DNA from: Alloascoidea africana
Taxonomy: Eukaryota; Ascomycota; Alloascoideomycetes; Alloascoideales; Alloascoideaceae
Length of the DNA stretch: 64,000 nt
NCBI GenBank assembly: GCA_030581615.1
Contig: JAKTTT010000039.1
Span: 62,001 to 126,000, forward strand
Direction: 5' to 3'
The notes under the pieces are model-generated. The model made no database searches and was not told the origin of the DNA. It saw only the letters and a list, made by a program, of their open reading frames with translations. The translations under genes were made by a program, and so were the position numbers. This document shows, piece by piece, positions 11,101 to 22,405 of this stretch (positions are counted from its first letter, which is position 1; each line of letters begins with the position of its first letter).

Positions 11101-13614
11101 CATTTCTCAAGATTAACAACCCCATTCCCGCCCTTCATGCAAGTCATTCATGGATATATCCAAAACCATCCCAAACCTCTTGTTTAGGAAGCTCTCCACC
11201 CCAAAAATGTGCATGTTCAAAACCACGCTTTTGAAGGCTTTGTCCTTCTAATGCTCTCTTTAATGGTCGTTAAAAGAGACACTCAAACAATGATACCAAT
11301 AGAAACCTATGGTGCGTTACGCTGGTTCTGTGCAGACACAAGAAGCCTGAGAAATAAGGCTTAGCCTACTTAACATTTCTTCCCCTGACTATGAAATTCC
11401 GACGGATTTGTACTCTCATCTAACTTGGTGAACCTTGCCTTTTACGTTTTGAAGCTGACAGAAATCCACAAATAGATTTGAAAGTAAACGAATAGGGTGA
11501 TTTCCCAGTGCTATCGTTACTCCTCAGAAACATCCTGTGTGGCCATCGCTTTAAAAGCTTCTACAACCTCAAGGGCATAACGTTGGAGAAGGAAACTCAG
11601 AAGCTAGATTTGGAAATAATAAGCAGTGCTCATAACTACAAGGAGTCTAGAAATCTTAACGATCAGTATCTTCCTGTTCCTGCTCACTGCACAGGGAAGT
11701 CAGCTTTTAAGTTGATGCGCGTTTGCATATTTCCCCAGCGGGTTTTCATAATGCCAGAGCCAATTTTTCAGGTTCTAGTTCCAGGATGCAGAGTTAAACC
11801 GGGCCTTTCTTCTATTGGTGGAATCCCAACAGAGATCACATAAAATAGATAGTCGTCTTATCTGCCATCAGCGAATGCAGATTCACATGCCTAAGAAGAC
11901 CCCAAAATTACCAATTGAAAGTTTGGGTTAAAAGAAAGATTTTCTTGGTGCAAAGTCTTGCCAAACTTCCGTTATGAGACACCGCAACCGACACAGGAAC
12001 AAGAATAGAATGATTTTACAATCGCAGATTCCAAATGGGTGAAAGCACGCCTGTGATGCTCTATATCTCGTGTTTCTTGTACCTAAGTTGACCCTGCAGA
12101 ATTCGAAGGCTTGGCAAAAAGCTAAGAGAAAACTGCCGAGATCTGCAAGAATATTAAAGGCAAAGATCTGTGAGGCTTGTTAGAGTTTTCATCCTGATCC
12201 TGGCGTATTCTACCGTTTTTCGTTATTCTTTTGTCTTTAATCACAAGTCTCATATTTCTAAATCAGTTATTTGGTCAGCCTATAGTTCCTTTTGTTTTTC
12301 CTCTTTGTGATTGTAATACTAAAAATGAATCATGCAATATTTTATCCGACATACCCAATTTCATGTCTAAGTTAACTGCTATGATCCGAATAATTTGGTT
12401 ATCGAAGAGAGGAGTTCTAAACAAAGAAACACATCCATCTATAGAAAAATACTGCTGAGAATTATACTTCACTTTGATATGCTTATCCTTCTTTTAAGCA
12501 TCTGGGCACTGCCCCGTTCCTGCAATTTCCAGAACTTAAGCAGTGAGATGTTAGTTGAACAAGATTTCAACAGTAACGAGGCTTTTAACATAAACAAATT
12601 AACCTAATTTTCTGTGACTCAGTTGTAGCCTTACTTCAGACATATCCATTTATTTTTGGTATTTCACATACATTTTTTCAGCACTTGTGTGCAGTTTCTT
12701 GTATTCTTTGAGAGCTGGGTTTTGATGGCTGTTAAATAAAAAGGGCTTAGACGCTTTAAATTTTCGATACAGGTACGTTTAGGGACCGGCAATTATTCAT
12801 ATTCTTGAGTGTATGCGCAGATGCACATATAGAGAAGGTGAGAGGATGAGAGCATCTTGGGCTATGCCAGTGGCGGTGAAGGTGTTGAAAAAGTTCCCAA
12901 AGATAAACTTTGTAGATGAATCTGTTTTTGGAACTTCCTATACTGGTGATAAACAATAAATATGCATACTATCTTGTTTTTCAGTTTTCTTTTCTTTTCT
13001 TTCTCTGTAGCTTTTCAGGCCCATAGCACGGACTACTGCGATTTTCTACCGTGTTTCACTACAAAACGATACGGGGCAATTTGTCACTCCAACGCTCAAC
13101 AACTCGGCTTCTCCCCATTATCCCTTTTTCCGTCAACAACTCCTGCGACGAGCCAAAAAGCGTAGGTACATCCCCCATTAGACGCCCGGGTCTATCAAAC
13201 CACTTCCTTTAAAACTAAACCACTATTACCCATCGATTTCAATTCAATCTTATACGGAATCCTTTGAAATTTCATTTGGTCTGGCTGAAAACAAAAAATC
13301 AAAGCAAACACAGCTGTTTCCACAACCATCACGCCAACTATATCCATTCCTTTCTTCAAAAGTTGAACCTCCATTCTATCCATAAACACAACCAGTCCAT
13401 CCTGCCTCCGAGAGAAAAACAGAAACTGTATCGATAAATACCAGTACCTATGTTTTGATGTGAATGTTCTTTCCCAAGTAACATCAGCTCCTCTTTTCTC
13501 ACCTTTCTGCAATCTAGAATTTCGGCCATCATTCAACTGAAGAGAAAACAGATCAAATATCAAGGCGAATTTTACAAAAGGTTATTGTCATAAACGCAAA
13601 TTCTTAAGTTTATT
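8177..13614. other. 5.4 kb gene-free stretch before CRZ1
   Basis: AT-rich sequence with no ORF I can assign. A (GTTCTT)3 tract lies at 8681..8698. A donor-branch-acceptor pattern (GTAAGC at 10308, TGCTAAC, AG at 10446) would splice a tiny 46-codon frame starting at 10282, but nothing else supports it. The last 900 nt before CRZ1 are rich in pyrimidines on the plus strand, as in a long yeast 5' leader. A 67-codon frame at 12962 starts with a hydrophobic run and could be a leader ORF. Confidence 0.5.
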
Positions 13615-15932
13615 ATGGGCTCAAAACAGGGGAAAGGCCATCGAAGTCTTGAGCGTTTTGTGCGGTCTTATGAAGGGTCACATAAGCCTACAGTTGATGA
13701 TGAAACAGCCGATACACCTGGCCTTTCAATTCACCAACAGTCACAGCTAGCACCAGGCCTTGATATAACAGCACCTACTATAGATAGTCCCTACATGACT
13801 CAGAAATTTGAGTTGTCGGCTCCAAGTATACCGGGAATCAAAATCGAAAGTTTTGACTATGAACCAATGGGAAATACTAGTCAGAGTGTTCGTTCAACAG
13901 ATATGCCATTACGATCTATGAGCGCCAATTACAGTACTACGATTTATTCCACGTCTAGAGATTTAAGAGCGGTAAGTATTATAGATTTCTTCAATTGCTT
14001 AAGATCACAAATGCTTTGATACGATTATATTAACTCAATCAGTATCCATACCAACTACAGCTCGAGATACCAGACTCATCGCAACAGTTACCATTACAAG
14101 CGATTGAACATCGCAAGTCACATTCACAATCACAAAGTCAGTATGAGCCCATCGCTGTTGATCAGGCGGTGGAAATTCAAAGTGGAAGCGGCCTGGAGTT
14201 TATTACTCCTGTAAATATGCATCCTCCAGGAGATCTGTATGGAGGTTCGAGCACAGGAAGCTCTTCCGCCAGATTCAGCAGTACAAACTCCAGAAGAGGG
14301 TCCCATGAGAGTCACTCCAGATCTCATTCAAGAAGGGTTTCGGCTGCGCACAACGTTCCTGATTACCAAAGTCCACATCGTATTCCCTCAGAGCCTTTTG
14401 GTTCAAATTTAATGGCCTCCAACTTTTTATCGCCGGAAAGAATATCTCCAGTATCTCCAATGTCATTTTCTTCCGGTTCTGTAACAACTTCAGCTTTAGG
14501 ATCAGGGCCTTATTCAGGAGTATCTGGAAGTTCGAGGCGAAGTATGGTCTCTAGCTCAATATCTTCTCTCTCCCCTATGTCTGCTGCAGCTATTTCATAC
14601 GCGATTAATAAAGCTTCTCCAGATATCTCTGGTAAAGTAGTAGATGTTTACAATACTCAGCAAGGAGAGCCAACAAAATCCGTGCAGCATGTAGCTTTGC
14701 ACCGGTACCAACCAGATGCAATACCCTCTTCCCTTCAGTCCTCTCAGTTCAATACTACAACATCTCGGCGCGTTTCTACCGGTACTACTAATCCGCTTTT
14801 AGGCTATGCAGCATACGATACAAAGGCATCAAGAGCCGACGACATGTCTCACACAACAACTCGAGAAAATGATCTGGACCCGTTATCGTTTCAGATTGAA
14901 TTCACCAAGGCTATAGAAAATTTCGATGTCTATCAAACGGATAGTGCATTTTGGGGAGATGACTCGTATTCTCCTGGAACTGACAGCGTTGTTACTGATG
15001 CCAACTTATTCAACGATCTAAGCGATCTGGACAGCAATGCAGTGGGTTCGGCAGAGTATCTTCCAATATCATCTATTGCAAATACTCCCGAAATATCGCC
15101 AATACTTCCAAAGAGAAAGTTGGAGGCTGAAGGAGTTGTTCCAATGGACATTGACACCTCTTTATCTGGTTTTAAACCTTCTTCGCCAAAATCTCAAGAG
15201 AGACACTCCTCCAAGGGTAAACAGAAAGCAACAAATATAATAGAACCCCAGGAAATATCACAACAAGTACAACCTCAAATAAAGCGAAAAAGAGGCCGGC
15301 CACGACTTGTTCGAACATTGGAACAACAGATCGTTTTAAGCACAAAGCACTCGGCAAAATCTAGAAGTGGGAGCAAGTCTAATGAGTCTGGCGAGCCAAA
15401 AAGGGGTGATAAGCCGGTAAAAGAGTATCCTTGTCCTGAATGCTCAAAAGTGTTTACAAGATCATATAATCTGCAATCGCATATGAACACGCATACGACA
15501 GTAAAGCCTTATGAATGCTCCGAATGCGGAAAGAAGTTTGCTCGGTTACACGATAAAAAGCGGCATGAGTTTTTGCATTCCGGTATAAAGAACTTCAAAT
15601 GTGAAGGGTATCTTACTGATGGAAAAACTAAATGGGGTTGTGGAAAACGTTTCGCGAGAGCAGATGCCTTATCCCGGCATTTCCGAACTTTTGGTGGTTG
15701 GCTTTGCATTAAACCTTTGATGGAGGACATCAACTGCGCTACTCCAGAGGAAGCTATTCAAAAGATTGAAGACATGAAACAAGAAGGAAAAGGGGGATTT
15801 CGCGATCGTTATGATTCTCGAAATATCAGTGAAGAAACTGACTATGACGATTCAGAAAGACAAAAAGAGAAAAGTACTGAGAATTCTTCCCACTCGAAGA
15901 GAGCTAGTCACGGGAAACACAAGCGTAAATGA
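13615..15932 (+). CDS. CRZ1: Crz1-type calcineurin-responsive C2H2 transcription factor (two exons)
   Basis: Exons 13615..13971 and 14043..15932 give 748 residues. The 71-nt intron has a GTAAGT donor, a TTAACTC branch-like site and an ATCAG acceptor, and it keeps frame. Three C2H2 fingers lie at about 580-672. The first two are [20 protein letters not shown] and [20 protein letters not shown]. The third carries the insert and GCGKKFARxDALxRHF signature typical of Crz1 (here [17 protein letters not shown]). PGIKIE at 73-78 resembles a calcineurin PxIxIT docking site. The middle is Ser-rich, like the regulatory region dephosphorylated by calcineurin. RGRPR at 536-540 is an AT-hook-like core next to basic residues. 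Calcium or stress would drive nuclear entry and target gene activation. The start is the first in-frame ATG after a pyrimidine-rich leader. Confidence 0.9.
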
Positions 15933-18573
15933 GTTGTTTATTCCTTCCAGCATAGTAAAGACCTTTTATTAATATTTCAAAAGTATGGTTGATAACGTCC
16001 ACTTCTCTACTAGGCATTAGTCCTTTCTCTCAGTGTTAATTGTACATTAATGTTAGATTACTATATACATAAAGAATTATTCCTTAATCAAACTTAGACA
16101 AGACATTTCACAGCTATTGGAGAGTGGCACTGAAACCTCCACTATGCAATTTCGTTCTCGTTTCTCTATTGGCCAGGCAATGAAATGTTAAGGTGTTTTA
16201 ACTGGATAAAATGTGACGAAGTTGGGCTCCTCTAAAACACTCTCTTGTATTCTTGAATAGGTGACTTACCGTTGAGTTTTTGTTTGTGTGGAAATAGAGC
16301 TCCCAATCCCCTCTAGGTTTTAAACAGTTATAGAAGGCCCTTAGGGCTGGTAGATCATTCGACATATTCTTTTGCTATGAGTGTTGAATTTATTCTGAGC
16401 AGTCACCTTTCACCTCGCCATGGGTCATCATTTTGTTGTATGAACAATCAATTATGACCCAATCCAAATACTCTCTGTGAGTTACCAGCCATAACACATT
16501 GTAGTGACTTTGATTCTCTAATTCGAGACTTGATTCCGCTGAGAAGCTATTCAAGCGTAATGTTGTGATCCATTCCATCATTATCAATGGTCTTTGGAAG
16601 ATTTGGTCTAAAAGGCAATCACCAGACTTTTACTGTCCCAGATAGATTGACAAAATTCCAGAAGCTAGACACAACTAGGCTTGTAACAATTGACAGTGTA
16701 AGAGCATAGTACGAAAGGCTCGGACTGGATTATGGAGGGGTTCGGATCCTGACTGTATCTATTCTTCAGCTCACTCCAGTATAATGAGCACTTATATTTT
16801 TTATTCATCACTCAATTTCTAATAAGATCAAATCTATCACATGAAGGAACTTAATTTCTTGTTGTTGGTTTGTGTGCTGTAGTTAATTCCATATTTTTAT
16901 CAAATTTTATCGCTATCGTATGTGTCTTTGCCAGGAACTCATGGAGGAACACAGGAAGCCATTTGAAAAGATGTCTGATTCTCGTGTATAACAACGAAAC
17001 TTTCGAATTGCATGTTTTCTTTCAATGGCATGAAACATAATCTTGGAGATAGGATCATTCTTGAAACAGAGAGAAGTGGCGCAGTAATTGCCAACACCCT
17101 CTAGCTCGGAAAGAATGACTCGTAGATATAGTTCTAAAACAAGAATAATGATTTATTCCTAAAGTCATTTAGCTTATTGTCTTTAGCCAGGATTCTGCAG
17201 TTTTGAGTTGTGAAGGCTGCTTTATGTCACGGTAAGGTTATTCAAAATTTAATGGTGAACGAAGACATTTCTTGGTGTAACATCGAATCGATTATAGTTG
17301 ATGCTCTCTGGTCGGGTTGGAATATCTTTCTCGTGCTTCAATAATTTATCTCAAGCTCTTCATTTTTAATCCCCCCTCCCCATTTTTCTAGTCAGTTCCA
17401 GAACTATTTCTTAACATCTCTTCGTTCTCAAACTTCGTACAATTAGATCTTGCCTACAAACTTTTCAAACTAAAGAGGAGCAAGCCTAGAGAAAAACACT
17501 TGGCATTTTATACACCATGTATTCTAGACAACTTCTAAGGATCAAACACATTGGGATTTAATGGAAGCGCATGCCAATGGCTATACATCGATCGACCATG
17601 ATTAGTTGAGAAATCCAACTCAATAAATATATCTCTTTCACGGTTTAAAGAGTAGACTGAAACAAGGACAACTCTATTAATTAATCACAAGGATATGATG
17701 TTATACTAATTATGATCTGCTAATTGCTATCCCGAGGTTTGACTTTGCCAGATCTAGAAGAACGTTGAGTGCAAGCAAAGTTTTTTGTTTGGACTTGAAC
17801 ACATCTATGCTATTTTTACCCAAAGATTGCTCTCTGGTGAGAACAAAGAAGAGTGGGATTAGGCGTTCACATGCACAGAGAGTTGCGGTGGTCCAGAATT
17901 AGCGCCATATGTTTATTTCCTATTCGGGAATGGAAGTATCAGGTCTATCAAGCCTTCGGGCTCAACTTCTATAATCTAACAATTCGTCTAGAAGAAGCGG
18001 CTGACATACAAGCGCAGCTCTTGAAGTTAAAACTACTCTTACAGATGTACTGTAATTGCCTGATGGTGTCCGTTATATATGTAAACAAAGACAGCGAAAG
18101 TAAGAATTTCTGAAATATTGGACACCAGTCAACTTTGGCATTCTCAAAATAGCAGTTAGAGGTATGAAAAAGTAGTCCTCGTGCATATGATCGATTTGGA
18201 TGGAAGTGGAATGGGCAATGGAACTAGCATTGCTTGCAATTTATTGTCTTTTTTAAAGTGAGTGTTTCTCATTTTCATGAAATGAAAAGATCTCGGAAAT
18301 ATATTAGGATTAGAATCCACTAAACGGGGTCAAAGAAGCAGAGACCCTTTCATTGATCAACTAATGAATAAGAGCAGATCAAACCTTATAACACTTAACT
18401 CATCAACAGTACATACGACAAATTACTCAAGAACGAGCGAAACCTTCTAATTATATCGTTCTAAGGGCACTAAAGAAAAATTAGGGTCATTTCTAGATTA
18501 TGCTTTGCATCTATATTCAGTAGGCGCAACTTCACTCGAGGCTCTGAAGGTCCTTGCAACACGTTGGAAAGCA
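15933..18573. other. Gene-free stretch between CRZ1 and the aquaporin gene
   Basis: AT-rich with frequent stops on both strands. A short plus-strand frame at 17853..18113 has no recognisable features. The 5' part should include the CRZ1 terminator and the 3' part the aquaporin promoter. I see no repeat or RNA gene. Confidence 0.5.
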
Positions 18574-18581
18574 TATATAAA
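18574..18581 (+). promoter_or_regulatory. TATA box of the aquaporin gene
   Basis: TATATAAA lies 56 nt upstream of the ATG at 18637. It lies inside an extension of the same open frame, which argues that translation begins at 18637 and not further upstream. Confidence 0.55.
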
Positions 18582-18636
18582 GTCCTATTTGCACAGAAAT
18601 TTTGCTCAAGAGAACAGCTACATTCATCACCAAGTC

Positions 18637-19524
18637 ATGTCAGCTCAGCAGATTGGACAGCCCGAGCACTTAAATACCCATTCCCCCCAAAATAAAATTT
18701 CAAATGACTCCCCTCCCCGAGAACCGTACAGGCCGCCATATGTTGATCGAGTTCCCAAGTCATATAACAGAATTGGCCTTACAAATGATAGTTTACGAAA
18801 TCACATAATCTCTGCGATTGGAGAATTCTGCGGGACATTTCTTTTCCTGTTGTTCGCTTTTGTCATTGCTCAGATTGCAAATCATGATCCGACTATACCT
18901 CCTCCAGGGAGAGGAAGTAATCCTGGGCAATTGATAATGATATCATTGGGGTTCGGATTTTCATTAGCTGTTAATGTTCATATCTTTTACAGAGTTTCTG
19001 GAGGACAGTTTAATCCTGCTGTTTCCCTTTCATTGTTCGCCGTTGGAGCAATTACGCCAATGAGGTTTTTGGTGAATTTCCTCACACAAATGGTAGCGGG
19101 AATGGCCGCTGCTGGCGCAGCCAGTGCCCTTACTCCTGGCGAGATTTTGTTTGCAGACTCACTTGGAGGCAGCGCTTCTATTTCAAGGGGTCTGTTTGTG
19201 GAAGTTTTTGGAACAGCAATTCTATGCACAACGGTGTTGTTTATGGCGGTTGAAAAGCACAGAGCTACTTTCATGGGTCCCTTGGTCATAGGATTGTCTC
19301 TTTTCATTGGCCACTTATTCGCTGTTTACTATACGGGGGCTGGGCTAAATCCAGCCAGAGCTTTTGGTCCATGTATAGCACAAGCATCTTTCCCAGGATA
19401 CCATTGGATTTATTGGGTTGGGCCGTTTTTGGGAGCAGCGTTGTCGGTTGTTTTGTACAGACTACTTAAGTTTCTGGAGTATGAAAGCTGCAATCCTGGA
19501 CAAGATGGAGATCGCATGGTGTAG
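18637..19524 (+). CDS. AQY1: Orthodox aquaporin (MIP family water channel)
   Basis: 295 residues from the ATG at 18637. The frame is open for 44 codons upstream, but that part holds a TATA box and does not begin with ATG. Six membrane helices are interrupted by two NPA boxes: NPA 126-128 ([10 protein letters not shown]) and NPA 238-240 ([10 protein letters not shown]). His226 in helix 5 and Arg241 after the second NPA match the aromatic/arginine filter of water-selective aquaporins rather than the wider filter of glycerol facilitators. The N-terminal 50 residues are polar and proline-rich, as in yeast Aqy1/Aqy2, where the N-terminus gates the pore. It is expected in the plasma membrane, passing water during osmotic change or freezing. 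I cannot tell AQY1 from AQY2; the symbol denotes the family. Confidence 0.92.
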   Translation: MSAQQIGQPEHLNTHSPQNKISNDSPPREPYRPPYVDRVPKSYNRIGLTNDSLRNHIISAIGEFCGTFLFLLFAFVIAQIANHDPTIPPPGRGSNPGQLIMISLGFGFSLAVNVHIFYRVSGGQFNPAVSLSLFAVGAITPMRFLVNFLTQMVAGMAAAGAASALTPGEILFADSLGGSASISRGLFVEVFGTAILCTTVLFMAVEKHRATFMGPLVIGLSLFIGHLFAVYYTGAGLNPARAFGPCIAQASFPGYHWIYWVGPFLGAALSVVLYRLLKFLEYESCNPGQDGDRMV

Positions 19525-20861
19525 TGAAGCCTAGTTGTTTCTTCACTTGGCAATGAGACATTTTGACCTACTCATTTGGTTGCTTGTATTGTTTGCACTG
19601 CCATTAGTTTTCGTTCCTTATACTGAAAATTTACAGTACACGATGGTTCAATACTCTCGTCCTTCTTTCTCTTTTGTAGATAGAATTGAAATCCAAATGC
19701 TTGCTCCTATCTTTTACAAGAAACCAAGAAGGCCTTGCTTTGGTAAGCGTTTCTACACATTCCTGTAAGACACACAGTGACAGTTCAGATTCGCGTAACA
19801 GATAAACATGTAGAGGTAACTTCTTACACCATCTCCCCTCATCTCCTCCTCTCAGTCTGAAACACAAGTAGAGAAAACAATATTCAGCAGGAATAATTGA
19901 GAGCGGTGGTTCGGAGGTTTTCGAAGCTGCAGGTACTATAAAGACAACTTGCGTTTAAACTTTTACGGGTAAGCTAACGTGTAATATAATTGGATCTCTA
20001 ATTGTTAGCAATTGCACAACAATCACAAGCCTAAAAGGGTCCAGCTCTACCTTTTCGCCGCATGGTTATCTACCTTCAAAAAGTCGGTCTGAGCGATCAA
20101 GAGAATTGAATGCTGAACTAAGGCCTATTTCAATGGCACTATAAGTTGCCCTAGGAGTTCATAAACAGCTGACTAAATCTGACGGTTAGACTTGATTGCC
20201 AGCGTCCGCGACCAATGGGTTCTGAGATATCGGATACCTGGCTGTGCCTGGCACTATGGTCACTTTTTGAGTTTTGTAATCAGAAGCGAGTACCTGGCGT
20301 TTGGATATTTAAAGGCCCTGTGTTCATGAATTATCAATTCTTCTTCACCAGACCTTTTCTCTTGCGTCCTTCACTCATCAGAATGGAAGAATTCCAGGCT
20401 GAATTCACAACAACTTTATTGCAGTATTTATAAACAATCAAAATCATAATTACACTGAACCGAAAGGATTGGGCAAATCTGAATACCTTAGACACGATTC
20501 GTGGCTTTCTGACATAGGTAGGGTTGAGTAGCTCGTATCTACAAAGACATTAAGTTTTATAGCATGATCGTGAGCTAGGTGGCATAGACCTGAAGATTAT
20601 AACCATATGATTTAATTTCTTTCCGATTTCTACTTTTTGCGAAACCTTTGTTAATATTGCTCGGGTTTGTAAGGACTCGAGTAATATCCACTCCGGGTAA
20701 GCTCGGTCTATAGCTATATAAACAGCTAGATCCCTATTGCTCTAGCATTTAGCGCTTCAACTAGGTTTGACGGGCTTGCGACTTAAGTTCCCGCATGTTC
20801 AGCCACCATCTGATGTGATCCAATTCCGAGAAGCCTCCAATTGTTCCGATTTAGCCTTGAT

Positions 20862-21000
20862 CAAGGTGTTTTCGTGATATTTTTTTGAGTAGATATCTGA
20901 TCTTTAGCTCAATTCTCCTGTTACTATAAGGAACAAGATTCTGATGAAAAAAGTAGGATCCAATTCCGAAGAACAAATAATTATTCTCGAAAACACCTTG
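20862..21000. repeat. 13-bp perfect inverted repeat
   Basis: caaggtgttttcg at 20862..20874 reappears in reverse complement at 20988..21000. A direct repeat gatccaattccga (20817..20829 and 20957..20969) is interleaved with it. Together they suggest a small rearranged duplication. Confidence 0.7.
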
Positions 21001-21195
21001 CTCCAGGTATAATCACCGCAACTGAAGGTTCTTCAAGATCGAAGCATATCAACACCAGATAAGTGTTGTACTGGGGCTGGTATAAAGACATAACACCTTG
21101 GTGGCATACATAACCTTTTTTACGGAGAATTTGCCTTTAACGTGTGGATTCCTGCTGTTGGGGACCAATAGTTGGGAATAAATGGGGTGCTGCCA

Positions 21196-21350
21196 GTAGG
21201 CAACGAGCAGTGTAGCGTCAAGCCAGATGGGTAATTGGCTTTCCGCCACAATAGGTTCATCATTGAAGTTTGACAAAAATTCATCCTCATGCAACGCGTA
21301 GATGTCTCTGGAGATTGTCGCTGCTTGACGCTACACTGGTCGTCGCCTAC
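21196..21350. repeat. 28-bp imperfect inverted repeat (26/28 matches)
   Basis: The arm at 21196..21223 and the reverse complement of 21323..21350 agree at 26 of 28 positions. They include the 15-bp perfect core cagtgtagcgtcaag, and the spacer is 99 nt. The element ends about 100 nt before the HAM1 start, so it lies in that promoter. Confidence 0.75.
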
Positions 21351-21451
21351 CCACTAGATTTTTGATTATGTATGTGATTAGATAATCCAATATTGAAATT
21401 TACTACCCCAGGATAGTTCTCTGCCACCTTCTAGTTTATAATATACTGAAA

Positions 21452-22130
21452 ATGACCACCCCACAATCAAATCTTCAACAAAAACTCGTTTTTGTAACAG
21501 GAAATGCAAACAAATTGAAAGAAGTTGTTGCAATTCTCTCTCAATCCACAACAGGCAAGCAAACAGAGAACACATCCAGGGTAGGAAATTTCGAAATCAC
21601 CAATGAAAATGTAGATCTGGATGAAGTTCAAGGGACGTTGGAGCAAGTTACCACTCATAAAGCTCAGAGTGCCGCGGAAATCTTGGGGTGTGCAGTACTT
21701 GTCGAAGACACTTCTCTTTGCTTTGACGCTCTCAATGGGTTGCCTGGGCCATATATGTGAGTTTTCTTTTTTGCGGTTATCAATGAATTAAACAAGCTAA
21801 CCAGACTTTATAAAAAGAAAATGGTTCATGAAATCCATAGGCCACGAAGGCCTAAACAATCTTCTTTCTGCATATCCAGATAAATCAGCAAAAGCTGTTT
21901 GCACTTTTGGGTATTGTCCCGGTCCAGGACAGCCTGTTCGACTTTTTCAAGGTATCACCGAAGGTGACATTGTACCTGCTCGAGGCCCAACAACGTTTGG
22001 TTGGGATGCGGTTTTCCAGCCCAAGGGTTTCGAACAAACTTATGCAGAATTGGATAAACAAGTGAAAAATAGTATCAGCCATAGGTTTAGAGCCCTTGAA
22101 AAATTGAGAGCTTTCCTACTGGAACAGTAA
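21452..22130 (+). CDS. HAM1: Ham1, inosine triphosphate pyrophosphatase (two exons)
   Basis: Exons 21452..21756 and 21818..22130 give 205 residues (S. cerevisiae Ham1 has 197). The 61-nt intron has a GTGAGT donor, a GCTAAC branch at 21796 and a somewhat unusual AAAAAG acceptor. Splicing rebuilds the family motif [15 protein letters not shown] across the junction, with the Ile codon split. Other signatures are [12 protein letters not shown] near the N-terminus, [11 protein letters not shown] in the centre, and [11 protein letters not shown] with the [10 protein letters not shown] tail in exon 2. The enzyme hydrolyses ITP, dITP and XTP to monophosphates, keeping damaged purines out of nucleic acids. 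It acts as a cytosolic and nuclear homodimer needing Mg2+. S. cerevisiae HAM1 has no intron. Confidence 0.95.
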
Positions 22131-22405
22131 GAATGGAGCATACTCTCGTTTTTGAATGATTGTTATATACTATAGATTCTCAGGCAGTTTTCATTTCGCA
22201 TATTTACTAACTAGATTTGCTAGAGTTAGCCTTAATAACAAGAGCTTGTTTAAAGACAGGAAGGAGAATACTAGCCACAGATTTTGGCTTTTGGATTACT
22301 TAACACCGATCAATTGAAAGCTATTTTTTAAACAAGCACTGTACATATAAAAAAAATGGTTAAAGGTACAAAGCAAAGACGACAAAGTAAAAGTGATAAT
22401 TTGCT

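Larger units (their letters stand above)
19525..21451. other. Stretch between the aquaporin gene and HAM1, with inverted repeats
   Basis: No confident gene. The proximal half is ordinary AT-rich sequence. The distal half (20.8-21.35 kb) holds two separate pairs of inverted repeats and a direct 13-nt repeat (gatccaattccga at 20817 and 20957), listed separately. An 81-codon minus-strand frame (21294..21049) overlaps the second pair and has no recognisable domain. Confidence 0.5.

Noticed and set aside
13195-13563. 122-codon minus-strand frame upstream of CRZ1
   Set aside because: It lies in a pyrimidine-rich stretch that looks like the CRZ1 leader; opposite-strand frames there are an effect of composition.
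16725-16760. B-box-like ggttcggatcc suggesting a tRNA
   Set aside because: The invariant A of GGTTCGA is missing and no acceptor stem or A-box pairs with it. Other GTTCGA occurrences failed in the same way.
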